A stretch of DNA of 64,000 nt from Sebastes aleutianus (Eukaryota > Chordata > Actinopteri > Perciformes > Sebastidae): contig CAKAKS010000062.1 in assembly GCA_916700875.1 (NCBI GenBank), forward strand, positions 5,744,873-5,808,872, read 5' to 3'. Of the stretch, positions 42,601 through 55,260 are shown in pieces (within the stretch, counting starts at the first letter, position 1; the number at the start of each line of letters is the position of its first letter). The position numbers were made by a program, and so were the translations under genes. The notes beneath the pieces were generated by a model, which did not search any database, was not told the origin of the DNA, and saw only the letters and a list, made by a program, of their open reading frames with translations.

Positions 42601-43170
42601 CATTTGGCTTGAAAGGTGACGTAGCACATTACATAGACTCAGCAGAACAGTGATATATATATGTCAAGGAAACAAAATGTTTGATTGCCCAGAAATGATT
42701 GATTGCACTACGGTTGCAGCAGGAGAAGGAAGTGAAGGAGGAAAAAGGAGCTGGTTGTCTTCCTCCTTGTGGATTAAAGAAACAACATTTGACACAACAC
42801 AACATCCAGGGAACTTCATGCATTTCAAAAGCATCCAGGCCTCTCTCATCCACACGGCTGCATGGCCTCTGGTTGACCCACACACATGCAGGGCTACAGT
42901 GAGGAATGTAGTGGGGCTTTCCGGGTGGCTCGGCGACCTGTTGACCTTTGGAGAGCCTCTGGGATATCTAAACATGTAAACACACTCCTCCTCCTCCTCC
43001 TTCTCCTCCTCCTCCTCATCTTCATCTCCCTCTGCTCTCTGTTGGTCTGAAGATGCCTGACCTGGAGCCTGGGTGGCGAGCTCAGTCATCACCTCATCAC
43101 ACACACACACTGGACCCAAACCTCCCTCAGATCCTCTTCCACACTCACACCTCATCCTGTGCAGCACATG
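42601..43170. promoter_or_regulatory. candidate 3' regulatory block of hoxb1a
   Basis: A unique-looking block free of recognisable repeats, with several nuclear-receptor half sites including the DR2 at 42934-42947 and TGACCC near 42875. The position (4-4.5 kb 3' of the gene) matches that of retinoic acid-responsive enhancers known 3' of mouse Hoxb1. The overlapping open frames on both strands (42650-42979 and 42664-43167) have no domain. Confidence 0.35.
42934..42947 (-). promoter_or_regulatory. DR2 candidate 3' retinoic acid response element
   Basis: CGACCT-GT-TGACCT, reading AGGTCA-AC-AGGTCG on the - strand. There is one mismatch in one half site and the spacer is two. It lies about 4.2 kb downstream of the hoxb1a stop codon. 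Confidence 0.5.
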
Positions 43171-43374
43171 ACAGCAGTTGTTTTCTCATGATGTGTTGCT
43201 GTTTTGGTCAAACTATTTTTTTTTTTTTTAACTTGTCTCATCTTCTACTGCAGTCAGTGGGTTTCTACGTTTCCAAATATCCGACTACCAAGAACCTGTT
43301 TTCAGACGTGATTTAGACTAGTCCTTTCCACCTCTCTACTAGTCTGACTCACCGGATGTAGACTGTGTATGAGC

Positions 43375-43901
43375 AGCGTTGGATAACGCTAAGTAACTTG
43401 TTATGTTACAGCATTACCTACTGAGAAAAGTAACTCACGAGGATGCTTTTGCAATACTAAAAATGAAAACCCCTTTACGATTCCATGTTGGTTATATTGT
43501 CCCCTTTACAGCTCTTTATTACATCGAGATAGCCAGCAAATGTTTTTTTTTTTTTTTTTCTGTCAGACACTCTCATGTATCCAGAAACCACAAGTTTGTT
43601 AATTCTCCTCAGAGTGAGAGATCTACAGCAGCGTTCTCCTTGCCACCCACCAGTGTTGTTGAGCTCTGCGTATATGCAAGTGCTTCTTCAAATCTGAAGT
43701 AGAGTTCTTCGCAACCTAGATTTATCCTCTAGGGACAATTTGCATTTCACCGTGATGTTCTTGTAACAGATTGCTTATTTGAAAACGTAACTAAATAACT
43801 GATTACTTGAATTGCAAATTAACGTCCTACATTACTCGTAAAAACAAAAAGGAATCTTAGTACTCTAATGAGTTACTTTATAACGTGTTACTCTCAACAA
43901 C
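43375..43901. mobile_element. MITE-like element with degenerate inverted ends
   Basis: The left end CAGCGTTGGATAACGCTAAG and the right end (reverse complement CCGTTGTTGAGAGTAACACG) belong to a fish element type rich in GTTACT/AGTAAC words. The ends are diverged, so the element is old. No coding sequence. Confidence 0.55.
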
Positions 43902-44130
43902 GGGTACAAGCCTGCCATTGGCCGCGTATCTCCCACGGCATTCTCCTCAACTTCCACTCCTCCATCTATTTTGCATCATCGCTGCATCCTGAGTTTAGCA
44001 CCGCCCAAGACGATTGCGATTGGTTTAAAGTAATGCAAACAAGCCAGAGCGTTTTTCCCCCCTATACCAGAATGGCACAGTGTGGAGCCAGACCTTTCTT
44101 TAGCGCTGTGGAGATACTGTAGGTCTGGCT
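43902..44130. repeat. interspersed repeat fragment
   Basis: TGGCACAGTGTGGAGCCAGA through GCGCTGTGGAGATACTGTAG and GTCTGGCTA resembles a common fish short repeat that ends in AGGTCTGGCTA. Confidence 0.4.
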
Positions 44131-45960
44131 ATTGAAGACGACCTCTCTACATAAAGGCCACGCTGCTTTGTACATTGGTACTGGATGTTGGCATTGGATG
44201 TAAATTGTGTGGTGTGGAATCGTCCCATATGAAAGTAATTGCTCGGGATACTGGGCTGGAAATTAAAAATGTTTCCTATATTTTGGTAAATAAATGCAGG
44301 AAGTCGGTCTCTGTGTTCACTCTTTTGTCTTTCTTCTTCTCTTTATAAATGGTGGCTTTAGCAAGAACTCTTTCAGTCTGAGGGACTAAACAGATTTTAG
44401 AGTACATTACGACTGAGACTGTGAAAACTGTAGATGTCTTCTCGAGAACCTCTGTCATGTCTGAGACGATAACTCTGACGATGTCAAAAAATAACCATGA
44501 CGATGTCATTAAGGTTTTCTCAGATTGGGCATGTAGACTACAATTTTTGACTGAAAGCTTGTGTTACAAACTTGTTGAGTTTGAAAGATGCGACCATTTA
44601 CTTGTCAGGGAGGGTCTAACAAAAGATGTGATTCATTGCATTGCATTATGGGAATTGTAGGACTCATAGTAGGGTCTAAAAGTCAGGATATCTCAGCCTC
44701 TGTGGTTACAATTTGCCCATTCTTTATAAAATCTGCCTCTCAGGTTTCCCAACTTTTTCAAGTGCAACAGTAAATTGCTGGAAAGACCCTTTAAAGCATT
44801 TCCACTTCCAGGTTGACACTAATCTCCTCCATTTCTCTCTGAATGGGGCATGAATTAAGAGATTTTTAGGCTGAAACAACCCATTCTCACTCCCAACTCG
44901 TCAAATACTACAGACCGGGCAGCGTCAAGCCGTCCGTCACTCTCATCTCCGTGGTCAAACGGGCCGCCGCTACAACTGTAGAGCACCCATACACTGACAT
45001 TTATGTTAAATGCATTCAAACGGACACGATGGAGCTGACCATGGATGTATAAAGAGTACGCAGCTGACGGGAGGGCTAGTGACGGACTTGGAGAAGTTAG
45101 AGGATGTATAGACATGTTACTACGTCCGGTTTTCAAAATAAGGTGTTATATACAAAATACATATATGGAAATAAGATTGATGGATTATATTCAACAGAAG
45201 TATAACACATTACATGTCCCTTATAAATTAAAAAGAAAATAATACTAATTTGTGAGGGAAATGTCTTTATTCTTTGATTTTTGGGTTGCTGGAAAAAATG
45301 TAATAAATAATTCCTGACAATGACTGATATACTGCTGACTTCAGGACATCTCTGACTACATACATGCTGAAAATCAACATTTTTTACTGGATTAATTTAG
45401 ATATTTTCCAAAGTAAAAGTCCCAGAAGTGTATGATTCAACTTTTTTCCATCGTCTGATGTTAAAAAAGTTAACAAAATTCACAATAAATCGTAATGTCC
45501 AATTTGCAATACATATCGAATCGGCACCCCAGTATTGTGATAGTATCGAATCGGGAGATAGGTGAATTGTCCCAGACCTATCAGATGACACTTTTTTAAC
45601 TCATACCAAACACACCACACACACAGTATCTTGTGCTGGAGAATCAATGAGAGAAATTGATATCGGGCTCGCCTTGAAGACAAAAGAGGAAGAGGAGGAG
45701 GAGGAGGAAGAAGAGAGAGGAGGACGGGAGGAGGAGCAAGAAATGTTGAAGATGGTTATATTGGTGATGCAGAAAACAGGAAATAATTGTGCTTATTGAG
45801 GCCGAGAGGACTGAGAGTCTGAGAGAGAGACAGACTGAGAGAGAGAGAGAAAAAGAGAGACCTTGAGAAAGAGTGGACATTCTTTCAGGGTGACCTCATA
45901 CGGTCTGACCCCTAACTTCTGTTTTCCTTTCCATAACTCATCTCAAGTTCAACACAGGGC
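44131..45960. other. intergenic, no gene seen
   Basis: 44880-45000 (CTCACTCCCAACTCGTCAAA and GTCCGTCAC) is a short relative of the 39765 left module. 45680-45730 is GAGGAG-rich. No coding signal. Confidence 0.4.
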
Positions 45961-45966
45961 TGTCTG

Positions 45967-45968
<2 letters not shown>

Positions 45969-46017
<49 letters not shown>

Positions 46018-46021
46018 GTGC

Positions 46022-46068
<47 letters not shown>

Positions 46069-46090
46069 CGTGCGTGCATGTGTGTGTGTG
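45969..46090. repeat. (GT)n microsatellite, compound
   Basis: About 120 bp of GT with GTGC interruptions. Two long frames on the opposite strands are artefacts of this tract. Confidence 0.95.
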
Positions 46091-46355
46091 TCCATGCCCT
46101 CACAATGAGCAATGATAGATAAAGTGGTGTGGCCGCAGTTCAAGAGTTCAGTCTCAATCAAATAGATGAGTGCACGTGCACATACACGCACACATGCACA
46201 CACAGGCCTAGCAAAAGGGGCTGAAATTTAGTCTGTACATTGACCCATTTCTACTCATCATGTTGAACAGCCAATTGGTCAGTAAAACTTAGATTTCTGA
46301 TCCGAGATCAGTGCAAAGCTGCAGCGCAGAGAAATCTTATCAAAGCCTACTGTAC

Positions 46356-46360
<5 letters not shown>

Positions 46361-46405
<45 letters not shown>
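46361..46405. repeat. (GT)n microsatellite
   Basis: About 22 uninterrupted GT units. Confidence 0.95.
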
Positions 46406-46406
<1 letters not shown>

Positions 46407-49400
46407 CACTGATCGGAGCCAGATGTTGCCCTGTGTGTATTTTTATTGGACAACAATCTCATCATGTTTCTGCTTTTCTCCAAACTGCTGTCAAAAAATT
46501 TCATAAAAAAATAATAATTATGAATCAGACCGACCAAAAATCTCTTATGGAAAACATCTAGATAATAACCAGAGGTCATAATGCTATTGTTGTACATTTT
46601 TCAGTTTAAAAAATCAGTTTTTAATATTCATGGAAGTAGTTTTATTATTTCAAAAAACAAAAATGTTAACTTATTATTTATTTTTTTACATCGTTGTTTT
46701 GTTTCATATCAATGTGTAATTTAGGCTATTGGTATGAATGTTAATAAAACAATATCAACTACACTTTAATTATACTTTAGTATAATCATATTTGCTTCTG
46801 TTGATTTTACTTCACCATTAAACATTGTACCTATATCATTCTTAGAATGTTATAGGTACAATATTCTATAAAATTATATTTATTATACTGTATATTATTA
46901 TTTAGAAAGCTAGTTTAACTCTGGTTTGAGTGTAATCTGTTTGATTGAGTTGGATCTATTTGTTTTTCTATTTTTTTAATTTTTGCATTACTTTGGAAAA
47001 TAAACAAAAATAATAAAAAAAGGTATGAGTATTAAGTTTTCATTTGATGCAGATATTCATCTTTATCGTGCTGTATGTCAGGGAAGACCAAACACTGGTC
47101 TTTTTCTAACCGTTACAGCCATAATCTAATCGCATGTAGTTCTTTACAGTTTTGAGATTTTACTGTCAAAGTAAATCATTTGTAACTCTGGATTTCGTAG
47201 TTTAACAGCACAACTTGCTCTCGTATGTACAGCACTGTAGTACAGTAGTACTTTTTATTCTGTGCTTATATTAGGAATCTTCTAAACTACAGTACAGTAG
47301 AGTTTTGTTTTCTCTTGCTGCTCCTGGTGAGAATATTGGATCATGTTAACTATTTTCCCTTTGTATTTCCTGTATTAATTATGCAATCGAGACCTATATT
47401 CATCAAACTTAAGTGACATACAATAGTGAAACCCTAAGTTGACGACTCATATTTAAGAATCAAATCTGTTTAACAGTTTTCTTATGACTTAAAGATGTTC
47501 TTGAATTTGAGAGAGATCCAGAGGTCTCCTGCAGAAACCATTGTTTTAATCATCAGGGGTTTGATAAAGCTGGCATTGATTTAGTTTGCAATCACTTTTC
47601 ATGCATCTGTATTGCCTGCACTTGTTTATGTGTCACCAAATACCCCTTTTATATATGTTTGATGTTCCACATCTACCAGCAGAACTATTTCTCTGCTGCT
47701 CCAGTAACTTTTCATTTTGTTTCCATTTCAGCCAATTTCCCATTTCATCACAGTTTATATACTGTAAGCATGTTGTTGTTAATATCATTCGTTGCTACTG
47801 GAGTTATTAAGGATTTTCGAGAAAAAAAACCAACTAAACCATTTAAATCACACAGGTTTTTGCAGAAAAACATATGGATTTATTTTAAAAGTATGACCAA
47901 TAAGGGAGATGTTGGTTAAATCCTTGTCTCTGATTGGCTGTTCCTTCTCTGAGTGTACATGTGATTAATTATGTGATTACTTGAGAGCTGCTTAATCCTA
48001 TACACTGGGGTAGGTTTCCATTAGATAAATGTATCATCACTATAATATAATATTATTTAATTAAAACTATACACTACATTATACATTTACAAATTTTGTG
48101 TGTATAGTCCTCCACATATCTTAAATATTCACTCTGTGGTTTTTACAACAATTTGATCAACAACAACAAAAACAACAACAATACTAGTACTAATAATAAT
48201 AATACCGATAATAAAAAATAATAATGGTAATAATAATAATAATAATGATAATAACAATAGAAATCATAATAATATAAGCAATAATAATAATAGTGGAGTA
48301 ATGTTTTTATTTTTGTTTAATGCATTAGTGTAATTATCTGTGAATAAGTCGTATTAACAGTATAGAAAATTTATATAATAATACATTTAATAACATAATA
48401 ATTTCCTATATTTTCCCAAACACGTTGTACTAGTCAGCAGTAATAATTCCCTTAAAAAAAACTGAAAATGTATATGTGTTTTATGGTTTATGATATTAAA
48501 CAATACAGTATATCCATGTTGATATCTATTAATTAATTGATTAAATGACGACTATAATTAGATTCCATTTATTAAATGTAATAGAGACATAAAACAAATA
48601 CAAAACACCTCAATTTTAATAATAATTCCAATCTAAAGGCAAAATTTAAAATAGTGAATACCAGTTTACAAAATAAAGACAAGCTGAGTAATAAAGGAAA
48701 ACACTGGAGTGTATATCTTTGATGTATTCAGTTCAGTTGAGTGTGTGTGATCAGTGGTGAGTGTGTGTGTTGGTTTTTGTTTGTGGGGTCATCCGGAGTT
48801 CAGCGGCTCTCCTCCTCCGTTCTGCCCACAGAGGAGCTCTGCAGCCCTGCTGAGCAGCCGCCACGCCCCGCTGACCCAGGCCTGCTGCTCTGGACAAAAC
48901 ACATCTGCATGGGCCTCCTCTCCCAACAGCATCTGAAGCCTACGATGATCCTGAAATCCATCTCATGACCCTCCTTAAACCTTAAGAGGTGTTTCCCACA
49001 AACATCGTAACGCCAGACTCTTTTAGGAATGATCGTAGATTAACGAGTTCCTCCTAGAGGCTCAGATTTCACTACCTTTTCATTGTTTCTGTTCATTTTT
49101 CAATCTTTACTTTTATCACAGCCACTGATAACTCTCCTGATGTAAAACGAGTGATAATATAAGAAACATTACATACACAAAATAATAATTGAGCATTTAT
49201 TTTTGCGCAATTATGTGCAGAAATGTTATAAAACATTCTTAAAGATTGATTGTTATTGGAAAATTGGGCCCTGCTTTAGATAACAGTCTGGTTCAAACTG
49301 ATCCACATTAGACTGATCCAAAACTGAAACATTTTAGAAAACACAGAAACCCCTTAAGGACCAATGAAACCCTCCGAGGAACCACTGGAAGGCCCTCAGT

Positions 49401-49640
49401 ATCCCCCCGTGATTCCTGAAATCCTCTTAACCCTTATGATTTGTTGACATCGGCTTTGCTTCCTCACTGTTTGGGTCTCACAGACTCCACTGCTGTATGT
49501 GTAAAAATAATGATGGCGAAATTTCTGTTAGGCCTTTTTTCACCTCCAACAGAAATAGACCTATGCGCCTTTCACACTTTGCACTCTGAAACCCATTATT
49601 TCCAATGCCTTGCTTTTTCACTGCGCCGAGTAAAGCAGCA
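46406..49640. other. AT-rich intergenic, no gene seen
   Basis: Very AT-rich, with a TAA-type microsatellite (about 48190-48295). Nothing coding is supported. 48780-48960 is a short GC-richer island whose frames have no domain. Confidence 0.45.
48190..48295. repeat. (TAA)n trinucleotide microsatellite, degenerate
   Basis: Interrupted TAA units over about 100 bp. Confidence 0.85.
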
Positions 49641-49654
49641 AAAGTGCTGTGGAG

Positions 49655-50130
49655 CGGCAACCTGGTCTCACGGGAAGGCGTACGAATACCACAACATTAC
49701 ACAGACATTCCGCGTGTCATGTGTACGCATTTTAGCTTTTTTTCGCGTGTCATTTGTACGCCACGCAAAAGTCCGCAGTTAGGTTCAGGCAACAAAAGCA
49801 CTAACTTAGGTTCAGGCAAGAAAACAACTAAGTTAGGGTAAGGGAAAACGTCACGGTTGGACTTAAAATCAGTACATAAACTAAGTACGGAAACAACGTA
49901 ACCCAACTATGGAAAACACATCACAAACATAACTTGCAAAACAAAACACCGCTCAATAACGGTTTCGAACACGGGTCTCCTGGTTAAAAGTACGCTGTTT
50001 GTTTGCCCATCAACGTCCTCTACCGCCCGCCCGCCTGCTATAACTGGTCTTTTCTCACTTGTTATTCTACGTCACCAACTCTTATCGTAGCATTTATGCG
50101 TTAACATTGCAGTCAGTACAGGATACATGG
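49655..50130 (+). repeat. tRNA-like MITE superfamily, divergent copy 7
   Basis: It begins CAACCTGGTCTCACGGGAAG and contains GTTAGGTTCAGGCAACAAAA, GGAAAACGTCACGGTTGGAC and a core with TTTCGAACACGGGTCTCCTG then GTTAAAAG. The reverse of that core keeps a better box B (GTTCGAAACC) than the other copies, and an anticodon-loop-like TTTTAACC in place of TTTCACCC. It is a distinct subfamily of the same design. Confidence 0.65.
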
Positions 50131-51185
50131 CGTATAAAAAACACACAAAATCAATAAACTTATTGTGTGCTAAACACCATGTGCATCATCGTGGCATTTA
50201 TACGCCTTTTTGTGAAAATTGGCTGGGAGCGCGCAGCTCAAGTTGTGCTTTTGGCGCAGCGCACTGTGATGTGCGCTGAACCCAGTGGCCAGCGCAGCGC
50301 AAACCACGTTCTATGTGAAAGGCCCATCATTCAAGATCATCAATTCAAAATCAGGTTTCTAAGCAATTATCATAACAATTGTTAAAGTCATGAAGTATGG
50401 AAGCTGATAAAATGTTTAGTGTGTTTTTGGAGCTGTTATAGAGATAAGGTTACATAGGGTTACATTCATTGAGTCCCTCTTATGATCCCCCTGGTTCACA
50501 CTCAAGTTTCCTGCAAATCATTTCAATGATCCCCGCGGTTCCTGGAACCCAACTTTAAGGACCACTGGTCCACAAAGTGGAGCATCATCTGCCCCCTTCA
50601 TTGTGAGGGTTTTCAGTATCAAACATGGTGCTGAGAGATGACTCATATATGTCTTTTAATCGAATAGAGTTCACCATATTTTTTAAGTTAACATAATACA
50701 TAGCAGAGTCCTTCACGTTTGGTCTTTTACAAGAAGAGGAAAGACAAAAGGTCACAAACCAAAAGCTGGCCGCAGAGTGACCGTCAACAGGCTGTATAGA
50801 TACTGTTGAGGTCAGAGTGAGGCCAGGGAGCAGGAGGTTATCAGGCCAGACATTCCTGTCCGTCCAGAGCTGAAAAAGACCAGGAGAGAAGAAGAACAGG
50901 ACGTATTTCAGCATTTAGAACTGACAATCTATTTTGAAAAATGTACAGATTTCTTAGCATTTTGCACTTAAAAAAATCCAGTAAAGAGCTGACAAATTCC
51001 ACGAAAGACAAAAAACATGACAAATAAAGATTACTACTTAAAATAAAAAAAAATAAATGAATCATGATGTTTAATAATGTGCTAAAATTGTTCACATTCG
51101 TCACTAAAATTCATAATATAAGCTTATTTTTCTATAATATCTTAATGTTTTTTTTCCACAGTATAATTTGTGTGTGTGTGTGTGT

Positions 51186-51246
<61 letters not shown>

Positions 51247-52139
51247 GCAGACAGGCCTGAACACCTATGACTGTTTGCCTTAGCTAACGTTGTGTACCCC
51301 ATGACCCTGTGTCCTCAGCACACGCACACGCACACACACTCACACACACACACTCACCAGAGTCTGCATGCTGTGTTAGCTTGAGATAAACAAGCTATTG
51401 TGCTGTGTTCTTTCAGCACCCTGTGTGTGTGTTTGTGTGTGTGTTTGTGTGTGTGTATGTGTGTGTTTGAGAGAGAGACCGGGGGGGAACAGGAACAGCT
51501 AAAGTGCATCAGCTATCCTCAACGCTTGGGCGAAAGCGAGGGCACATCCATCACACAGTGACAACGAACACACACACACACACACACAACACGACAAAAA
51601 TGACAATATTTAATGAACGGACATGTTTGACATGAAATCAATCAGTAATTGGGTAATAATAATTATCTAAGTCAAACTGCTGTTGACCAAGAACCTGAGC
51701 GGGCAGTACCGAGGCCACACACACACACACACGCACACAAAGAGAGAGACAGTTTATCGAAGCGTGGGTGGGACTGAGGCAGAACCAGCAAGCAGCATTT
51801 ACCTTGACTCAATCAATGCCCCACAACAACTGTTTTCTTAAATTCAGCTAAACACACACAAATGTTGAGTTTGAATTTCAACCAACAAGTTGAGGTACTT
51901 TATATTCACTTCAAAACAGCCAGAGTTCCTTACTAACTAACTTCTGGGTCTGAAAAGTGAAGTCAATGCTGAAGTGCCTTAAACTTGCATTCTCTCTAAT
52001 AGCCAGCAGGGGGCGACTGCTCTGGTTGCTAAAAGAAGTCTGAGTGTATAGAAGTCTATGAGAAAATGACCCTACTTCTCACTTGATTCAACATTTTCCC
52101 ATGCAATAGATTGTATGATAACTGACAAAAACATTATTC
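50131..52139. other. intergenic with GT/AC microsatellites
   Basis: GT runs occur at 51168-51240 and 51423-51470 and AC runs near 51320-51355, 51570-51590 and 51715-51740. No gene. Confidence 0.5.
51168..51240. repeat. (GT)n microsatellite
   Basis: About 73 bp of GT with one AC interruption. Confidence 0.95.
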
Positions 52140-52650
52140 CTCCTTTTTCGTTTGTTTTCCTACGAATGTCCAGCAACACGTGTAAATTTCCGCTCGTTAC
52201 ATGCATACAGTCTTTTCAAAATAAACCTCCATCTTCACAGGAAACAACTTCCTTAGGTGTAGGCAATAAAACGACTTAAGTTAGGCTTAGGAGACGATCG
52301 ACTTGGTTTGGATTAGACAACAAAACTACTTAGTTAGCTTTAGGAAAATATTGTGGTTTGGCTTAAAGTAACTCTGGAAGTGGCGTTACTTCAATACATA
52401 AATTACGTGATAAATAATTCAACATTGACTTCAGGTTTCACTCGGGACACAAACATCGGTCTCCTGGGACAGAGTTCGGTGATTTTAGACCCAACCATCC
52501 ACCGTGACCTCCTCCCTACACGGCGTTCACCGCTCTTTATATTTCCTGGTTCATGAATACATGGATTACATCCAAATTCACTCTGTGGGATTTACACAAA
52601 TTACAATGTGTTACTTTTCGTAGGTTTAGTTATGAACGGTGTACGAGACC
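52140..52650 (+). mobile_element. tRNA-like MITE copy 8
   Basis: Landmarks are GAATGTCCAGCAACACGTG, GGCAATAAAACGACTTAAG, GTGGTTTGGCTTAAAGTAAC, GGGACACAAACATCGGTCTC and ATTTCCTGGTTCATG. The right end TTACTTTTCGTAGGTTTAG then TTATGAACG is different from the full-length copies and is shared with the element near 60840. Confidence 0.72.
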
Positions 52651-52779
52651 GGCCTGCTTGATTTATTACCTCAGTAAACATTGTAAACATGAGTTTATGG
52701 TCTCAGTAGCTAGTTTCAAGTCTTCTTCAATACAGCATGATGTTCATTTAGTAAATTACGGTCCCATTTAGAGTCAGAT

Positions 52780-53135
52780 AGACCATAAAGCAGGGGATGC
52801 TTTAGGGCGTGGCTACCTTGTGATTGACAGGTCGCTACCACGGCGTTGTCCGGTCTGGGAATTGTCCGTGTTTTCATCTTACAACTTTAACCCTTTCACA
52901 GTGTGTTTTCAGTTCCTGACTGTTAATTGTATCACTTTGGTCGCCAAAAAATGTCTTATTCAGCGTTTGGTTGTACTTATAGCTCCACCCTCTCGTGTCA
53001 CTTCTGGTTGCGAAAAACCAAGATGACGACTGCCAAAATGGCAAATTCAAGGCTTCAAAACGGCAGTCCACAAACCAATGGGTGACGTCATGGTGACTGC
53101 GTCCACTTCTTATACACATTACAGTCTATGGTCGG
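52780..53135. repeat. interspersed MITE-like repeat
   Basis: From AGGGGATGCTTTAGGGCGTG through GGTCGCTACCACGGCG to TTACAGTCTATGG, this is a type I recognise as widely dispersed in fish. The boundaries are approximate. The frames inside are not genes. Confidence 0.55.
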
Positions 53136-54030
53136 AGGCAGCAGCTAATGGCCATTAGTGGAACTGCCTTTTTATAGCACTCAGCACAGGGTTTAACGTG
53201 GTGTCATGGTGGGTACTGCCGATACTGTCAGGTGATAAGGTTAGGTAGAAACGTGTGTCTTATAGCATTACATTGGAGGGGGATGGTTACTGTTTGGTTC
53301 CTACATCTCACCCACTTTTTAATGAGGTACTGCTACAACACGCAACACACCTCATGTTTACCTCATGTCACTGTGGAATGAAAAGTGATAATGCACATAC
53401 ATGTTACCAGATTACCAATGATCTTGCGTAATGTTGCTTATAGACCAGGAGATCACTCTATTGTCAGTTTATCATCAGTAGATGGATTTAATTAATAGTT
53501 TGGTTTTTGGATTCACGCTAAAATCACATCTCTAAAATCTGTGGTCGGACTTTGCTTGCTTTCATAGTCTGACTGGAACCAGACAAAGACCACAAGAAGA
53601 GGTGGGTCTCGGTCCAGTTTGAGTTCCATTGACAGCGCCCTACATTAGACAACACATGCAATGTGCTGGACAAGATTCATCTATTTGTCAACTATTGTTG
53701 AGAAAAATAAATGAATCAAAGTGAAATCCTAACGAAGCCCAGTCTGCTAAGCAATATCGATGATTTGTTGTCATGGTATTGCTTTGAAAGATCAATATCT
53801 ATGTTGAAACGTTGACACCACAGACGGATCATGCCTGTATTTAGTGCGGCCCACCTGTGATTGGCTCACCCAAGTTGTATTTAGTGGCACTGTGCGAAGA
53901 GGACCTGTTTGTCTCTGGTCTGTACTGTTTCCTGGAGGCCAGACGGCGAGGTCGTGACCACAAGTTGTGATCGATCAGCAACAGTTTGACCGCACATACC
54001 CCTCAGAGACTCGCCTGGGGAAACACACGC
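53136..54030. other. intergenic, no gene seen
   Basis: No repeat or coding signal that I can support. Confidence 0.4.
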
Positions 54031-54510
54031 CATTACAAGACCTGAGGTTGCCAGGTGAGAAGATGTTATCCTCCTTTTATGGCTCCAGTGCAGCCGTGAT
54101 TGAGATCTTTCCTTGTGCCCGTTACATATATTGTTGTTGGGTGAGTTGTAGGTTCTGCCAGGTTTGGAGCTGTTTCCCCATTTTATGGCTCCAACTGACA
54201 CACGACTGAGGCCTTTTGTCATCTATGTATGTATCCTTATTGTTGCCAGGTCAGTTATAAGGTCGCCAGTTTCCCCATCCCCAGTTTGTGACTCACCGCT
54301 GAGCTCCTCCTTTTGTCTTCTTATCCTGTCAGCTCCAGCCTTAAACTTCCCAGTTTGGACCGGCCTCACTATTTGTCGCCACATACTGCCATGACTTCCC
54401 GTTTGTCTCCCTGTAGCTGCTGGGTCATTGGTCAATTGCCAGGTTTGCAGTGGTCCATCCTCCTTTATGGCTCCCTGTGACTATAGTGACTGAGTTCTGT
54501 CCCTAGTTTG
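54031..54510 (+). repeat. degenerate tandem array around GCCAGGT...TTTATGGCTCC
   Basis: The words TTGCCAGGT or CTGCCAGGT, then CCTCCTTTTATGGCTCC-like sequence, then GTGA/CACGACTGAG-like sequence recur about four times over 480 bp. Spacing is irregular and the unit is diverged. Frames crossing it are not supported as genes. Confidence 0.6.
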
Positions 54511-54959
54511 TTTCTCTCTTTACTGTTATTACTGACACGGGTGACATTTACATCATTGTTCCGTATGCTTCAGAGACATTAGCAGGGTCACGGTCGTTTA
54601 TTCAGCCTGGTCTCTTTTCCCTTACTCGGAGCTCTGAGGAGAGCAGCAGTGATCCAGGTCCAACATGTGTCAGCACCTGGAGAGGCCGATATATCCTCCT
54701 TACACTTCTGCTCAGTTTGTTATGAACATAAATAAACCATATGATAGGAACAGCGGCTATCCTTGTATTCCCTCTGAAAGAACCTTTGACTCTAATATGT
54801 CAACAAATTGAAAGAAGAATTTTGAACTTGGCTTTATCCAATGTTCAGATTTCTGTTCTGGAAATGTATATGCAAATTAGCATTTATTGATAGTATAATG
54901 CCTCATTTCAACATTTCAACAAAAAAATAAAATTGTCTTAGCCCCCTGATACTCACCGT
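54511..54959. other. intergenic, no gene seen
   Basis: Unique AT-rich sequence. Confidence 0.4.
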
Positions 54960-55260
54960 ATTGCAAAACTATTGATATCATAGAAAACTGGAAGCCTTTG
55001 GTACCAACCATGTCATGCTAGCTTGTCGGGAAGGAGGTTAAATAACGCTCCAAAGTTGGGCTAAATTTGGTGAGGAAAAACTGGCATGGCCATTTTCAAA
55101 GGGGTCCCTTGACCTCTTACCTCAACATATGTGAATGAAAATAGGTTCTATGGGTACCCACGAGTCTCCTCTTTACAGACATGCCCACTTTATGATAATC
55201 ACATGCAGTTTGAATGCAGTATAAACGTGTTATGCATACTGGGGTCCCTAAATAGTGTTG
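54960..55260 (+). repeat. dispersed repeat, forward member of an inverted pair
   Basis: GGAGGTTAAATAACGCTCCA, TTTCAAAGGGGTCCCTTGAC, GGGTACCCACGAGTCTCC and CTTTACAGACATGCCCA all recur in reverse complement at 58110-58420. It is a fish dispersed repeat. Confidence 0.88.

Noticed and set aside
42664..43167. 167-aa - strand frame
   Set aside because: Includes a GAGGAG-driven Glu run and overlaps an equally open + frame. No homology; better explained as non-coding.
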